From NCBI GenBank assembly GCA_003339645.1, contig QNUV01000021.1:1-64000 (forward strand): 64,000 bases of DNA, read 5' to 3'. The notes under the pieces were generated by a model that worked only from the letters and a program-made list of their open reading frames with translations, ran no database searches and was not told where the DNA came from. The first letter of the stretch is position 1. Each line of letters starts with the position of its first letter. Positions 19,326 to 28,344 of this stretch are shown here, in pieces. Source of the DNA: Microbacterium arborescens. GTDB lineage: Bacteria; Actinomycetota; Actinomycetes; Actinomycetales; Microbacteriaceae. A program made the translations under genes and the position numbers.

Positions 19326-19393
19326 CCCGTCGAGTCGCCAAGAAGTGCCGGTCCGGCACCCCCGGCATCCGCATTCTCTGGCGACTCGACGCC
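19326..19393. repeat. 68-bp inverted-repeat element, copy B
   Basis: Left arm 19326-19340, right arm 19379-19393, centre 38 nt. The arms pair except for one strand-swapped base (CGAGTCGCCA versus TGGCGACTCG, which still complement) and the outermost pairs. The centre carries TGCCGG and CCGGCA, which also pair. It begins 10 nt after the aceA stop and ends 21 nt before the aceB start, so it could lower or separate aceB expression within the aceAB unit. Confidence 0.88.
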
Positions 19394-19414
19394 CTCAAGA
19401 CCGGAGACGAGAAC

Positions 19415-21076
19415 ATGACCATGACACAGACAGCCACCCAGACCCGGCGACGCACCTGGACGGGCCCCGTCGCGGTGCAGACCCACGAACCCGCGATCGC
19501 GGTGCGCGGCGAGATGCACCCGCGCTTCGACGAGATCCTCACGCCCGATGCCCTCGACTTCGTCACGGCACTGCACGACCGGTTCGCGGGGCGACGGCAC
19601 GACCGCCTCGCCGACCGGATGCGGCGCCGCTTCGAGATCGGCAACGGCGCCGACCCCGCCTTCCGCAGCGACACCGCGCACATCCGCGAGGACGACACGT
19701 GGCGCGTCGCGGGCGCGGGGCCGGGCCTCGAGGACCGCCGCGTGGAGATCACGGGACCCACCGACCCCAAGATGACGATCAATGCCCTGAACTCGGGCGC
19801 TCGGGTGTGGCTCGCCGATCAGGAGGACGCCACCTCGCCGACCTGGCGCAACGTCATCGGCGGGCAGCTGTCGCTGCGCGACGCGATCCGCGGCGAGCTG
19901 GAGCACACCGGCCCCGACGGGCGGCGGTACACCGTCACCGCCGAGCGCACCCCGACGATCGTCATGCGCCCGCGCGGCTGGCATCTCACCGAGAAGCACC
20001 TCGCATTCACCGAGCGCACGGGGCGCACCCTCGACGCATCCGGGTCGCTCGTCGACTTCGGCCTGTACGCGTTCCACAACGCCGTCCGACTCGTCGAGAG
20101 CGGCCGCGGGCCGTACTTCTACCTCGCCAAGCTCGAGTCGAGCGAGGAGGCGCAGCTGTGGGACGACGTCTTCTCGTTCACCGAGCGCCGGCTCGGACTG
20201 CCCCACGGCACCATCCGCGCGACCGTGCTGATCGAGACGCTGCCTGCGGCCTTCGAGATGGACGAGATCCTCTTCGCCCTCCGCGACCACTGCGCGGGCC
20301 TGAACGCCGGACGGTGGGACTACATCTTCTCGATGATCAAGAACTACCGCGGCCGCGGCGCCCGGTTCGTCCTGCCCGACCGCAGCGCGGTCACGATGAC
20401 GGTGCCGTTCATGCGCGCGTACACCGAGCTGCTCGTGAAGACCTGCCACCGCAGGGGCGCGCACGCGATCGGCGGAATGAGCGCCTTCATCCCCAACCGG
20501 CGGAACCCCGAGGTCACGCGCGCCGCCTTCGAGAAGGTCGCCGCCGACAAGCGTCGCGAGGCCGGCGACGGTTTCGACGGCACGTGGGTCGCGCACCCCG
20601 ACCTCATCCCGATCGCGCGCGCCGAGTTCGACGCCGTGCTCGGCGACCGTCCGAATCAGCTCGAACGCCAGCGCGACGACGTCGCGGTCGCGGCGTCCGA
20701 ACTCATCGACTGCCACATCGGCCTGCCGATCACGACCGCCGGGGTGCGCGCGAACGTGTCCGTCGCCGTGCGCTACCTCGAGGCCTGGCTGCGCGGGATC
20801 GGCGCTGTCGCGATCGACGACCTGATGGAGGATGCCGCCACAGCCGAGATCAGCCGCTCGCAGATCTGGCAGTGGATCCACCAGGACCGCACGACGGATG
20901 ACGGCACGCCGATCACCCGCGCCTGGGTCGATGCACTGGTCGACGAGGTCCTCGTCGAGGTCGACCGCCGCGACGGCGACCGCTTCGACGACGCCGCGGC
21001 CCTGTTCCGCGAGGTCGCGCTCGGCTCGGACTTCCCCGCGTTCCTGACCCTCCCCGCCTACGCGAAGTACCTCTGA
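19415..21076 (+). CDS. aceB: malate synthase A
   Basis: 553 residues from ATG 19415 with GGAGACGAG upstream. The AceB signature is clear: TDPKMTINALNSGA, WLADQEDATSPTW, RPRGWHLTEKH, IETLPAAFEMDEILFALRDH, GLNAGRWDYIFSMIK and GGMSAFIPNRRN. It condenses glyoxylate with acetyl-CoA to malate. Together with aceA it makes a complete glyoxylate shunt. The C-terminus SLPAYAKYL-type (TLPAYAKYL) matches family ends, so the gene is complete. Confidence 0.96.
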   Translation: MTMTQTATQTRRRTWTGPVAVQTHEPAIAVRGEMHPRFDEILTPDALDFVTALHDRFAGRRHDRLADRMRRRFEIGNGADPAFRSDTAHIREDDTWRVAGAGPGLEDRRVEITGPTDPKMTINALNSGARVWLADQEDATSPTWRNVIGGQLSLRDAIRGELEHTGPDGRRYTVTAERTPTIVMRPRGWHLTEKHLAFTERTGRTLDASGSLVDFGLYAFHNAVRLVESGRGPYFYLAKLESSEEAQLWDDVFSFTERRLGLPHGTIRATVLIETLPAAFEMDEILFALRDHCAGLNAGRWDYIFSMIKNYRGRGARFVLPDRSAVTMTVPFMRAYTELLVKTCHRRGAHAIGGMSAFIPNRRNPEVTRAAFEKVAADKRREAGDGFDGTWVAHPDLIPIARAEFDAVLGDRPNQLERQRDDVAVAASELIDCHIGLPITTAGVRANVSVAVRYLEAWLRGIGAVAIDDLMEDAATAEISRSQIWQWIHQDRTTDDGTPITRAWVDALVDEVLVEVDRRDGDRFDDAAALFREVALGSDFPAFLTLPAYAKYL

Positions 21077-21087
21077 GGTCCCTCACC

Positions 21088-21155
21088 CCCGTCGACTCGC
21101 CACGAACTGCGGGTCCTGGCCCCGCCGGACCCACGTTCCCTGGCGAGTCGACGGG
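21088..21155. repeat. 68-bp inverted-repeat element, copy C
   Basis: Perfect 15-bp arms at 21088-21102 and 21141-21155. In the centre GGGTCC pairs with GGACCC, whereas other copies have GCGGAT with ATCCGC; this is a compensated change. It lies 11 nt after the aceB stop and 12 nt from the stop of the convergent lipoprotein gene. Confidence 0.9.
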
Positions 21156-21167
21156 GTCCGGGCGGGG

Positions 21168-22106
21168 TCAGGGGGACAGGAGGGGGATCAGAGCCGGAGG
21201 GGCGGAGCGAGTCTGCAAGTCGGTGCCGACGATGCGCTGACAACCGTCGAGCTCGACGGTCACAGTGAGAGGCGCGCTGCCCGCGGCGGCCGTGACGTCC
21301 GGGTGGACGACGACGAGACGGGATGCCGTCTCGGCGCACTCCACGCCTGCAGGCGGAGCAGCCGCGGCTTCGAGAACCGCCGCGGCGTCGTCGGCGTCGA
21401 GCGAGAAGGCCGCCGCGAACAGGCCCCCATCGCCGACGACGGTCGGCGTGCTGGCCGGGGCTTCGGCGTGATAGACGCACACCAGGGCGCCTGCGACGTC
21501 GGCCGGCGGTTGCGTCTCCGTCGGAGCCCACCCGAGGACGTCGAGCGGCGCCACGCCCGCGCGCGTCGCGCAGCCTGCCGCCGTCGCGTCGTGCAGTTCG
21601 ACGCGCCCCGCTGCTGAGAAGGCTCGGTCGACGATCTCGAGCCGAGCCAGGGCGGCGAGTGTTTCGTCCTCCTTGGGTCCGCCGCACGCCGTCAGGGGGA
21701 AGGACATCGGCACGAAGCGGCCCGCCGCGTCCGTCGCCCAGAGCGCGCGGAAGCCGTACCCGATAGCGGGACAGACCGCTGCCGGCCCCGGATCGCTCGG
21801 TGCCGCCATCGCGGCGAGGAATTCCGTGAGGTCGCCCTCGTAGCGCCGCACCTCGTTGCCGGCGAGGACGCCGTCGGCATCCTCACGCGTCACGCCGTCG
21901 GCGCACTCCAGCACCGCGACGACCTCGAAGTCCTCAGGGACGAGACCGGCGCCGGGAAGCGGGTTGAGCATGGGGTCCGGGCACGACATCGTGTCGGACA
22001 CGGTCGCCACCTCGCGGACAGGCGGCGGTCCGAGCGGGATCGACGCGCACCCCGCGAGAAGCAATAGCGTGCCCGAGCCCGTGGCCAGAGCCACCCTTAT
22101 CCGCAT
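21168..22106 (-). CDS. secreted lipoprotein of unknown function
   Basis: 312 residues from ATG 22106. Basic N-terminus MRIR, a hydrophobic stretch and the lipobox L17-A18-G19-C20 (LLLLAGCAS) predict a lipoprotein anchored at the outer face of the membrane. The mature part has paired Cys residues (for example MSCPDP, LECADG, LTACGG, GCATR, VCVYH, GVECAE, LDGCQR), suggesting disulfides. I do not recognise the domain. The start was chosen at the signal peptide; the frame is open further upstream. It stands alone between two 68-bp repeats. Confidence 0.75.
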   Translation of the reverse strand: MRIRVALATGSGTLLLLAGCASIPLGPPPVREVATVSDTMSCPDPMLNPLPGAGLVPEDFEVVAVLECADGVTREDADGVLAGNEVRRYEGDLTEFLAAMAAPSDPGPAAVCPAIGYGFRALWATDAAGRFVPMSFPLTACGGPKEDETLAALARLEIVDRAFSAAGRVELHDATAAGCATRAGVAPLDVLGWAPTETQPPADVAGALVCVYHAEAPASTPTVVGDGGLFAAAFSLDADDAAAVLEAAAAPPAGVECAETASRLVVVHPDVTAAAGSAPLTVTVELDGCQRIVGTDLQTRSAPPALIPLLSP

Positions 22107-22191
22107 CCCCGCAGCCCTCCCCTGCCCTGTTCTCTCCGTTCCCTCCCACGCTACGACCGCGCCCGCTCCCGCACGTGACGACCCCATAACG

Positions 22192-22259
22192 ATCGTCGAC
22201 TCGCCACGATCTGTAGGTCCTGGCCTCCCCGGACCCACGTTTCCTGGCGAGTCGACCGG
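22192..22259. repeat. 68-bp inverted-repeat element, copy D
   Basis: Arms around 22194-22206 and 22245-22257 (CGTCGACTCGCCA / TGGCGAGTCGAC...), centre 38 nt with GGTCC/GGACC pairing. It lies 13 nt downstream of the stop of the minus-strand response regulator gene and about 85 nt upstream of the lipoprotein start. Confidence 0.88.
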
Positions 22260-22272
22260 GTGGGGGCGGGGG

Positions 22273-22908
22273 TCAGGGAAGGAGGCCGCGCTCGAGGGCC
22301 AGGGTCACGGCGCGGGTTCGGCTGTCGACGCCGAGCTTGTCGTAAACCCGCAACAGGTGCGTCTTGACGGTCGACTCGCCGATCCCGAGCTGCACCGCGA
22401 TCTGCCTGTTGCCGTGGCCGGCAGCGACGAGGCGCAGCACGTCGGTCTCGCGCGGAGTGAGAGCGGATGCCGCCGGCTCGGGCTGCCGCATCCGTTCCAC
22501 CAGACGCACCGCGACGGCCGGCGAGAGAGCCGACTGGCCGGCGGCGACCGACCGGATCCCCGCCACGATCTCCTCGCGCGGAGCCGCCTTGAGCAGATAT
22601 CCGCTGGCTCCGGCTTCGATGGCGGCGAGGATCTGGTCGTCGCTCTCGTAGGTCGTGAGGATGAGCACCCGCGGCCCCGCGGCCGCATCGCGCGCTGCCA
22701 CGATACGAGCGGTGGCTGCGACACCGTCGAGCACCGGCATCCGGAGGTCCATGAGGATGACGTCGGGTCGCGCCTCGGCGGCGAGCCGGACGGCCTCGTC
22801 GCCGTCGGCCGCCTCCGCGATCACCTCGAAGCCGGGCTCGTCCGCGAGCAGGCCGGCCAGCCCCGCCCGGACGATCGGGTGATCGTCCGCGATGAGCAGA
22901 CGGATCAT
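22273..22908 (-). CDS. NarL/LuxR-family response regulator
   Basis: 211 residues from ATG 22908. Receiver domain: acidic pair in RLLIADDHPIVRAG, phospho-acceptor Asp in DVILMDLRMPVLDG, Thr in LILTTYES and Lys in YLLKAAP. C-terminal LuxR HTH: LTPRETDVLRLVAAGHGNRQ, then LGIGESTVKTHLLRVYDKL. Its start overlaps the histidine kinase stop (ATGA 22905-22908), so they form one two-component system. The ABC exporter genes upstream in the same run are the likely targets or partners. The open frame extends upstream over the kinase but is not coding there. Confidence 0.92.
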   Translation of the reverse strand: MIRLLIADDHPIVRAGLAGLLADEPGFEVIAEAADGDEAVRLAAEARPDVILMDLRMPVLDGVAATARIVAARDAAAGPRVLILTTYESDDQILAAIEAGASGYLLKAAPREEIVAGIRSVAAGQSALSPAVAVRLVERMRQPEPAASALTPRETDVLRLVAAGHGNRQIAVQLGIGESTVKTHLLRVYDKLGVDSRTRAVTLALERGLLP

Positions 22909-24107
22909 GCGCGCACCGCCGCGCCAGCACTCGGCACCGCCGCGCCAGCACTCGGCACCGCCGCGGCGGGCGCGGGGAGGCGGACGGAGAGCGTCGTTCC
23001 CGCCCCCGGGACGGCCGTGACCTCGACGGTCCCCCCGGCGAGCGCGACCCGATCGCTCATGCCGTCGAGACCGTAGCCGGTGCGCGGGGAGGAGACGTCG
23101 AACCCGCGTCCGTCGTCCTCGACGACGAGTCCCAGAGTGCCGTCGTCCTCGCCCGCGAGCGTCACCGTGACCCGCGCGGCTGCTGCGTGCTTGCGCACGT
23201 TCGAAAGCGCCTCCTGCAGGCAGCGCAGGACGACCACCTGCGTCTCGCGATCGACCCCCGATGCCGTGTCGACGACGGAGATCTCGAGTCCGGTGTCGGC
23301 GCGGAAGCGTTCCGCGAGCCGCTCCACCGCGGCGCCGAGCACGGGGTCGCCCGGCACGGCCGCGGTCCGGGCGACGATCGCACGGGCCTCGCCGAGCGCG
23401 TCGCGAGCGGCCACCTCGAGGCGCTCGACAGCCGCAGCGGCACCGTCGACGTCGCCCGCACGCGAGCGCCGCCCGGCCTGTTCGGCGAGCATGACGATTC
23501 CCGCGAGAGTCTGCGCGAGGGTGTCGTGGATCTCGCGGGCCAGGTGCTCCCGCTCGTCGGCCGCGCCCTTGTCGCGGCTGAGCGCCTCGACCTGCTGCTG
23601 CGCCCGGGAGAGCTCGTCGAGCAGACGCGCGCGCTCCGTGCCGTAGGCGGCGATCGCCGAGATCCACCACCCCATCGCGATCGAGAACGCGACCGAGAGC
23701 ACCGCGACGGCAGCGGCCTCCAGCAGCGCGTCGGGCGCGAAACCGAAGCCGCCGGCGTACCCAACGAGCATCCCGGCACCCACCGAAAGCGACCCCACGA
23801 CCCCATCACGGCGCAACGGAGCGAAGATCCACACCAGCGGATACACGATGACCTGCATCGTCGCGAGCGAGACCTCACCGAACGTCATCGCCGCGATCGA
23901 GACCGTCACGACGGCCAGGAACACCGCGAAGCGGCGGGGATCCTCCGCGCCGGCGGAGGGCCGCGCGATCAGATACGCCGCGAGCAGCAGCACCAGCCCC
24001 GCGACCGCCCACGGCAGCCGTTCCGCCTCCCCCGCGGCCGCCAGGATGCCGACGCCGAGGGCGAGCACGACACCGACGGCGACATCCACCCAATTGCGAC
24101 TGATCAC
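22905..24107 (-). CDS. NarL-type sensor histidine kinase
   Basis: 400 residues from GTG 24107, 16 nt after the ABC permease stop. The first 165 residues are about 5-6 transmembrane helices with no large extracellular domain, so it may sense membrane stress or a lipophilic ligand. HisKA_3 H-box: REHLAREIHDTLAQTLAGIV. ATPase: CLQEALSNVRKHAAA, VEDDGRGFD and GYGLDGMSDRVALAGG. The C-terminus has a two-fold 21-bp tandem repeat (22917-22958) giving GAAVPSA repeats. This looks like recent slippage and does not affect the catalytic core. Confidence 0.9.
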   Translation of the reverse strand: MISRNWVDVAVGVVLALGVGILAAAGEAERLPWAVAGLVLLLAAYLIARPSAGAEDPRRFAVFLAVVTVSIAAMTFGEVSLATMQVIVYPLVWIFAPLRRDGVVGSLSVGAGMLVGYAGGFGFAPDALLEAAAVAVLSVAFSIAMGWWISAIAAYGTERARLLDELSRAQQQVEALSRDKGAADEREHLAREIHDTLAQTLAGIVMLAEQAGRRSRAGDVDGAAAAVERLEVAARDALGEARAIVARTAAVPGDPVLGAAVERLAERFRADTGLEISVVDTASGVDRETQVVVLRCLQEALSNVRKHAAAARVTVTLAGEDDGTLGLVVEDDGRGFDVSSPRTGYGLDGMSDRVALAGGTVEVTAVPGAGTTLSVRLPAPAAAVPSAGAAVPSAGAAVRA

Positions 24108-24123
24108 GAGACCATCCTGCCGC

Positions 24124-24999
24124 TCAGCGGATCCGCGAGCGGATGCGGGCCGCCGCGAGCACCGTGAACGCCACGGCCACGACGGCCAGCACGACGGCCG
24201 CGACCCAGACCGGCACCGTCGCCGTGCCCACCTGCAGATCGAGGCCGTAGATGCGGCTGAGCTCCTCGACCGCGCCCGGCGCCCCGCTCGCGAGGCGATC
24301 GAGCGGATCGGCGGCGAACTCGCGCCGCACGAGCATCGCCGACTGCGCGAACGGGAGGACGCCGACGGCATCCCGCACCGCGTCGGGGAACGAGCCGACC
24401 GGGATGTACGCGCCCGCGACGAAGCCGGTCAGGGTTCCCACGAGCGTCGACAGCCCCGAGTACGAGCCGCTCGTGCGGAGGAACGACACCACGAACGCCC
24501 AGAGGGCGGTGTACGCGGCGACCGAGAGCACGGTCCACAGCACGATGCGGGTGATCTGCCCGGCGTCGGGGAGTGTCCGCCCGGTGAGCCCGAGGTACGC
24601 CAGGGCGACGGCGAGCACGATCAGCGTGGTGATCAATCCGATGATGAACGCCGACCCGAGATAGCCGAGCACGAGCTGCGAGCGGCGCACCGGCGAGACG
24701 AGGAAATCGCGGAACCGTCCGGACGCGGCATCCTCGACGAACGTCGAGAGCGCGCCGAGCGGGGTCGTGACGGCGGCGACGGCGACGACCCCGGCGAACA
24801 TCCACGAGTCGACGAAGTCGCGGGCGGCGTCGGCGTCGAACCCCGGCGTCGCGGCGAGCGAGTCCACCTGCATCTGGCCGAGGAAGAGGGCGTAGAGGAG
24901 GAACACCACCAGGGCGCCCGTGAGCGAGAAGAACACCCCGAGCGGGTCTCGGTAGAACAGCCGGAGATTGCGCCCGACGTACGCCTGCACGGTCTTCAT
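24124..24999 (-). CDS. ABC-2 type transporter permease
   Basis: 291 residues with six predicted helices and a large loop after helix 1. The N-terminus RNLRLFYRDPLGVFFSL and the segment ASGRFRDFLVSPVRRSQLVL are typical of ABC-2/DrrB-like permeases. It overlaps the ATPase stop by ATGA (24996-24999), so the two proteins form one exporter. It is followed by a NarL two-component system in the same transcript. The substrate (drug, lipid or peptide) is unknown. Confidence 0.88.
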   Translation of the reverse strand: MKTVQAYVGRNLRLFYRDPLGVFFSLTGALVVFLLYALFLGQMQVDSLAATPGFDADAARDFVDSWMFAGVVAVAAVTTPLGALSTFVEDAASGRFRDFLVSPVRRSQLVLGYLGSAFIIGLITTLIVLAVALAYLGLTGRTLPDAGQITRIVLWTVLSVAAYTALWAFVVSFLRTSGSYSGLSTLVGTLTGFVAGAYIPVGSFPDAVRDAVGVLPFAQSAMLVRREFAADPLDRLASGAPGAVEELSRIYGLDLQVGTATVPVWVAAVVLAVVAVAFTVLAAARIRSRIR

Positions 25000-25877
25000 C
25001 GCGTCGCCTCCCCCGTCGCCGCCTGCCCCGTCAGCGCCAGGAAGACGTCGTCCATGCGTCCATGGCGGAACTCGAAGTCGAGCACCGCGTCGCCCCGTTC
25101 GGCGAGGATGCGGCGGGCCTCTGCCGCATCCGCCACCGCGATGCGCTCGTCTCCGTCAGCCGTGACGAGCGACAGGATGCTGGAGCTGTACCGCGCGCGC
25201 AGCTGCGCCGGAGTGCCGTCGGCGACGATGCGCCCGCGGTCGATGATGCAGACCTGGTCGGCCTCTTCGGTCTCCTCGAGGTAGTGGGTCGTGAGGAACA
25301 CGGTGAGGCCGGCGCGCTCGCGCAGCTCGTGGATCGTCCGCCACACCATCTGCCGGCTCGCCGGGTCGAGTCCCGTCGTCGGCTCGTCGAGGAAGACGAT
25401 CTCCGGGTCATGGAGCAGCGCGCGGGCGATGTCGGCGCGGCGACGCTGCCCACCCGAGAGCCTCCCGTAGCGCCGGTCGATGAACTCGCCCAGGTCGATG
25501 ATGTCGGCGAGGCGCTCGATGCGATCGCGGATCGCCGCCGTCGAACCGAGGTAGGGACGCGCCCGCACCGTCAGGTTCTCACGGACGGTGAGCGCGGAAT
25601 CCAGGAGCGAGTCCTGGAAGACGACGCCGATCGCGCGGCGGACCGCATCACCGTCGGAGCGCACGTCGTGCCCGGCGACTTCGAGCTGCCCGGCATCCGG
25701 TTCGATCACGGTCGTGAGCGCGCTGATCGTCGTGGACTTGCCGGCCCCGTTCGTCCCGAGGAACGCGAACACGCCGCCGGCGGGTACGTCGAAGCTCACG
25801 TCGTCGACGGCCGTCACGTCGCCGTATCTCTTGGTCAGGCCGCGCACGACGGTCGGTGCGCTCGCTCTCGTGGTCAT
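24996..25877 (-). CDS. ABC transporter ATP-binding protein (DrrA-like)
   Basis: 293 residues. Walker [11 protein letters not shown] near residue 37, signature [15 protein letters not shown], Walker [15 protein letters not shown] and the switch His in LTTHYLEE. The C-terminal extension after the ATPase core is of the drug-exporter (DrrA/NodI) type. It is the first gene of the exporter/two-component operon and diverges from the aminotransferase gene at 25972. A 7-bp inverted repeat GTCCACC/GGTGGAC (25934-25940, 25945-25951) lies between the two starts. Confidence 0.92.
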   Translation of the reverse strand: MTTRASAPTVVRGLTKRYGDVTAVDDVSFDVPAGGVFAFLGTNGAGKSTTISALTTVIEPDAGQLEVAGHDVRSDGDAVRRAIGVVFQDSLLDSALTVRENLTVRARPYLGSTAAIRDRIERLADIIDLGEFIDRRYGRLSGGQRRRADIARALLHDPEIVFLDEPTTGLDPASRQMVWRTIHELRERAGLTVFLTTHYLEETEEADQVCIIDRGRIVADGTPAQLRARYSSSILSLVTADGDERIAVADAAEARRILAERGDAVLDFEFRHGRMDDVFLALTGQAATGEATR

Positions 25878-25971
25878 GCCTCCAGCGTGCCGGTTCCGCT
25901 GTCCGTGCGGCAGGGGTCATCCGGTCGATCCCCGTCCACCATTCGGTGGACCGCGCCGCTACTCTCGAAGG

Positions 25972-27171
25972 GTGACCGAACGCGCACCGCTGTCCCGCAA
26001 GCTCTCCGCCATCGCCGAGTCGGCGACCCTCAAGGTCGACGCGAAGGCGAAGGCCCTGCAGGCCGCCGGCCGGCCGGTCATTTCGTACGCGGCGGGTGAG
26101 CCCGATTTCTCGACGCCGCAGTTCATCGTCGAGGCCGCTCAGCATGCTCTTGCCGACCCCGCCAACTACCGGTACACCCCGGCCGCGGGCCTTCCCGTGC
26201 TGCGCGAGGCCATAGCCGCCAAGACGCTGCGCGACTCGGGCCTCGAGGTGCAGCCCTCGCAGGTCATCGTCACCAACGGCGGCAAGCAGTCGGTGTATCA
26301 GGCCTTCCAGACCGTCGTGAACCCCGGCGACGAGGTGCTGCTGCCCGCCCCCTACTGGACGACGTACCCCGAAGCGATCGCCCTCGCCGACGGCATCCCG
26401 GTCGAGGTCTTCGCCGGCGCGGACCAGGAGTACAAGGTCACCGTCGAGCAGCTCGAGGCCGCGCGCACCGAGCGCACCACCGTGCTCGTCTTCGTCTCGC
26501 CCTCGAACCCCACCGGCTCGGTGTACACGCCCGAGGAGACCGCCGCGATCGGCCAGTGGGCGCTCGAGCACGGGATCTGGGTCATCAGCGACGAGATCTA
26601 CCAGAACCTCGTCTACGAGGGCGCCCGCGCCGTCTCGATCGTCGAGGCCGTCCCCGAGCTCGCGGGTCAGACGATCCTGGTCAACGGTGTCGCCAAGACC
26701 TACGCCATGACCGGATGGCGCGTGGGCTGGATGGTCGGTCCCGCCGACGCCATGAAGCTCGCCGGCAACCTGCAGTCGCACCTCAGCTCGAACGTCAACA
26801 ACGTCGCGCAGCGCGCGGCCCTCGCCGCACTCACCGGGCCGCAGACCGAGGCCGAGGAGATGCGCCTGGCCTTCGACCGTCGGCGCCGCCTGATCGTCGA
26901 GGAGCTCGCGAAGATCCCCGGCGTCGAGGTTCCCAACCCCCTCGGGGCGTTCTACGTCTACCCCGACGTCACCGGTCTGCTCGGACGCTCGTGGGGCGGG
27001 GCGGAGGCGAACACGAGCCTCGAGCTCGCCGACCTGATCCTCGAGCAGGCCGAGGTCGCCGTCGTACCCGGCGAAGCCTTCGGTCCGTCGGGCTACCTGC
27101 GCCTGTCGTACGCGCTCGGCGACGAGCAGCTGCTCGAAGGCATCCAGCGCCTCCAGCGCCTCTTCTCCTAA
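25972..27171 (+). CDS. aspC: pyridoxal phosphate-dependent aspartate-type aminotransferase
   Basis: 399 residues from GTG 25972 (GAAGG just upstream). Class I aminotransferase: [69 protein letters not shown], the PLP Lys in [16 protein letters not shown], and a C-terminal Arg in GYLRLSYAL. This is the Ib (Thermus AspC-like) subgroup, which often also makes prephenate or kynurenine transaminations. The open frame upstream of 25972 is antisense to the ABC gene and is not coding. Confidence 0.92.
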   Translation: MTERAPLSRKLSAIAESATLKVDAKAKALQAAGRPVISYAAGEPDFSTPQFIVEAAQHALADPANYRYTPAAGLPVLREAIAAKTLRDSGLEVQPSQVIVTNGGKQSVYQAFQTVVNPGDEVLLPAPYWTTYPEAIALADGIPVEVFAGADQEYKVTVEQLEAARTERTTVLVFVSPSNPTGSVYTPEETAAIGQWALEHGIWVISDEIYQNLVYEGARAVSIVEAVPELAGQTILVNGVAKTYAMTGWRVGWMVGPADAMKLAGNLQSHLSSNVNNVAQRAALAALTGPQTEAEEMRLAFDRRRRLIVEELAKIPGVEVPNPLGAFYVYPDVTGLLGRSWGGAEANTSLELADLILEQAEVAVVPGEAFGPSGYLRLSYALGDEQLLEGIQRLQRLFS

Positions 27172-27185
27172 CCCCCTCTCGTTCC

Positions 27186-27253
27186 CCCGTCGACTCGCCA
27201 AGAAACGCGGATCAGGGCACGCCCGCATCCGCCGTTTGTGGCGACTCGACGGG
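27186..27253. repeat. 68-bp inverted-repeat element, copy E
   Basis: Arms at 27186-27200 and 27239-27253 with a 38-nt centre; GCGGAT and ATCCGC pair inside. It starts 14 nt after the aspC stop and lies about 100 nt before the DUF559-type gene. Confidence 0.9.
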
Positions 27254-27359
27254 GAGGGGGCGGAGCCAGGGGTCCTGCACAGGGGGGTGAGGGGGCGAGA
27301 TATCCCCGGGACCGGCAGCGGAACGTCGGCGCGAGCCCTCGGAGACGGATGCTGGTGCG

Positions 27360-28247
27360 ATGCGACGCGCTCCGCTTCCCGCCGCGCTTCCCGTGGGATT
27401 CCTCACCGAGACGGCCCGCGAGCTCGGCGTCACGGCCGGCCGCCTGCGGGCTCGTGATCTCGCCCGGCCCCTTCACGGTGCGCGGGCCCGCGAGCCGCTG
27501 AACCATCTCGACCTGCTCAGGCTGATCCGCGAGCGGGTTCCGCCGCATGCATTCTTCTGCGGACCCACTGCGGCCGCGGCGCACCGGATGCCGCTGCCCG
27601 GCGCCCTCCGAGACGCCGCGGCGGCGCGACCGCACGTCGCCGTCGCGCTTCCGGTCAACCGGGTCAGACGCCCCGAGGTGGTCGGTCGTGCATTGGCCGT
27701 GGAGCCGGACGACATCGTCGAGGTCGAGGGCATCCGACTCACGACGGTCGAACGCACGTGGGTCGACCTCGGCGCCTCCCTCTCGCTGGGCGCCCTCGTG
27801 GCCGCGGGCGACGCGCTCATCGCTCGCGGCGGGCCGCGCACGACGGTCGACGCGCTCGAACTCGCTCACGAGAGGGCGGGCCGCAGCCGCGGCGCGGTCC
27901 GCCGGGCCGAGGCCCTGACCCTGCTCGACGACGGCGCGGAATCGCCGCGTGAGTCGGAACTGCGGGTGCTCCTCATACGGGCCGGGCTCCCCCGGCCCGA
28001 GACGAATGTCGTCATCCGCGACGGCTGGCGCTTCGTCGCGCGGGTCGATCTGCTGTACCGCGATGCCCGGCTCGTCCTCGAGTACGACGGCGATTATCAC
28101 CGCGACCTCTCGCAGTGGAGCCGCGACCAGTCACGACGTGCCGAGCTCGAGTCGCTGGGCTACCGCGTCACCGTCGTGACTGCGCGCGACTTCGACGATC
28201 CCGGCGCGCTCGTGCGCCGCATCCGCCGTCTCCTGTCCGGGCCCTGA
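27360..28247 (+). CDS. DUF559-type endonuclease-fold protein
   Basis: 295 residues. The N-terminal half resembles the AbiEi/transcriptional-regulator-like proteins common in actinobacteria (TETARELGVTAGRLRARDLA, then CGPTAAAAHRMPLP). The C-terminal 90 residues have a PD-(D/E)xK nuclease-like pattern as in DUF559/Vsr: Glu in SPRESELRVLL, Asp in FVARVDLLYRDA, E-Y-D in LVLEYDGDYHRD, then a Lys-free but Arg-rich helix and VTVVTARDF. It stands alone between two 68-bp elements. DUF559 genes are common standalone genes; a nuclease role is family inference. Confidence 0.7.
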   Translation: MRRAPLPAALPVGFLTETARELGVTAGRLRARDLARPLHGARAREPLNHLDLLRLIRERVPPHAFFCGPTAAAAHRMPLPGALRDAAAARPHVAVALPVNRVRRPEVVGRALAVEPDDIVEVEGIRLTTVERTWVDLGASLSLGALVAAGDALIARGGPRTTVDALELAHERAGRSRGAVRRAEALTLLDDGAESPRESELRVLLIRAGLPRPETNVVIRDGWRFVARVDLLYRDARLVLEYDGDYHRDLSQWSRDQSRRAELESLGYRVTVVTARDFDDPGALVRRIRRLLSGP

Positions 28248-28255
28248 CGCACCTC

Positions 28256-28323
28256 ACTCCGTCGACTCGCCACGAACTGCGGATGCCGGCACCCGATCAT
28301 CCGCATTCTCTGGCGACTCGACG
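28256..28323. repeat. 68-bp inverted-repeat element, copy F
   Basis: Arms at 28256-28270 and 28309-28323, centre 38 nt with CTGCGGAT pairing to ATCCGCA(T). It sits at the convergent junction, 8 nt after the DUF559-type stop and 21 nt from the murB stop. It is the most regular extended palindrome of the six. Confidence 0.9.
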
Positions 28324-28344
28324 GGTGGGGCGGGGGCGGGGGGC

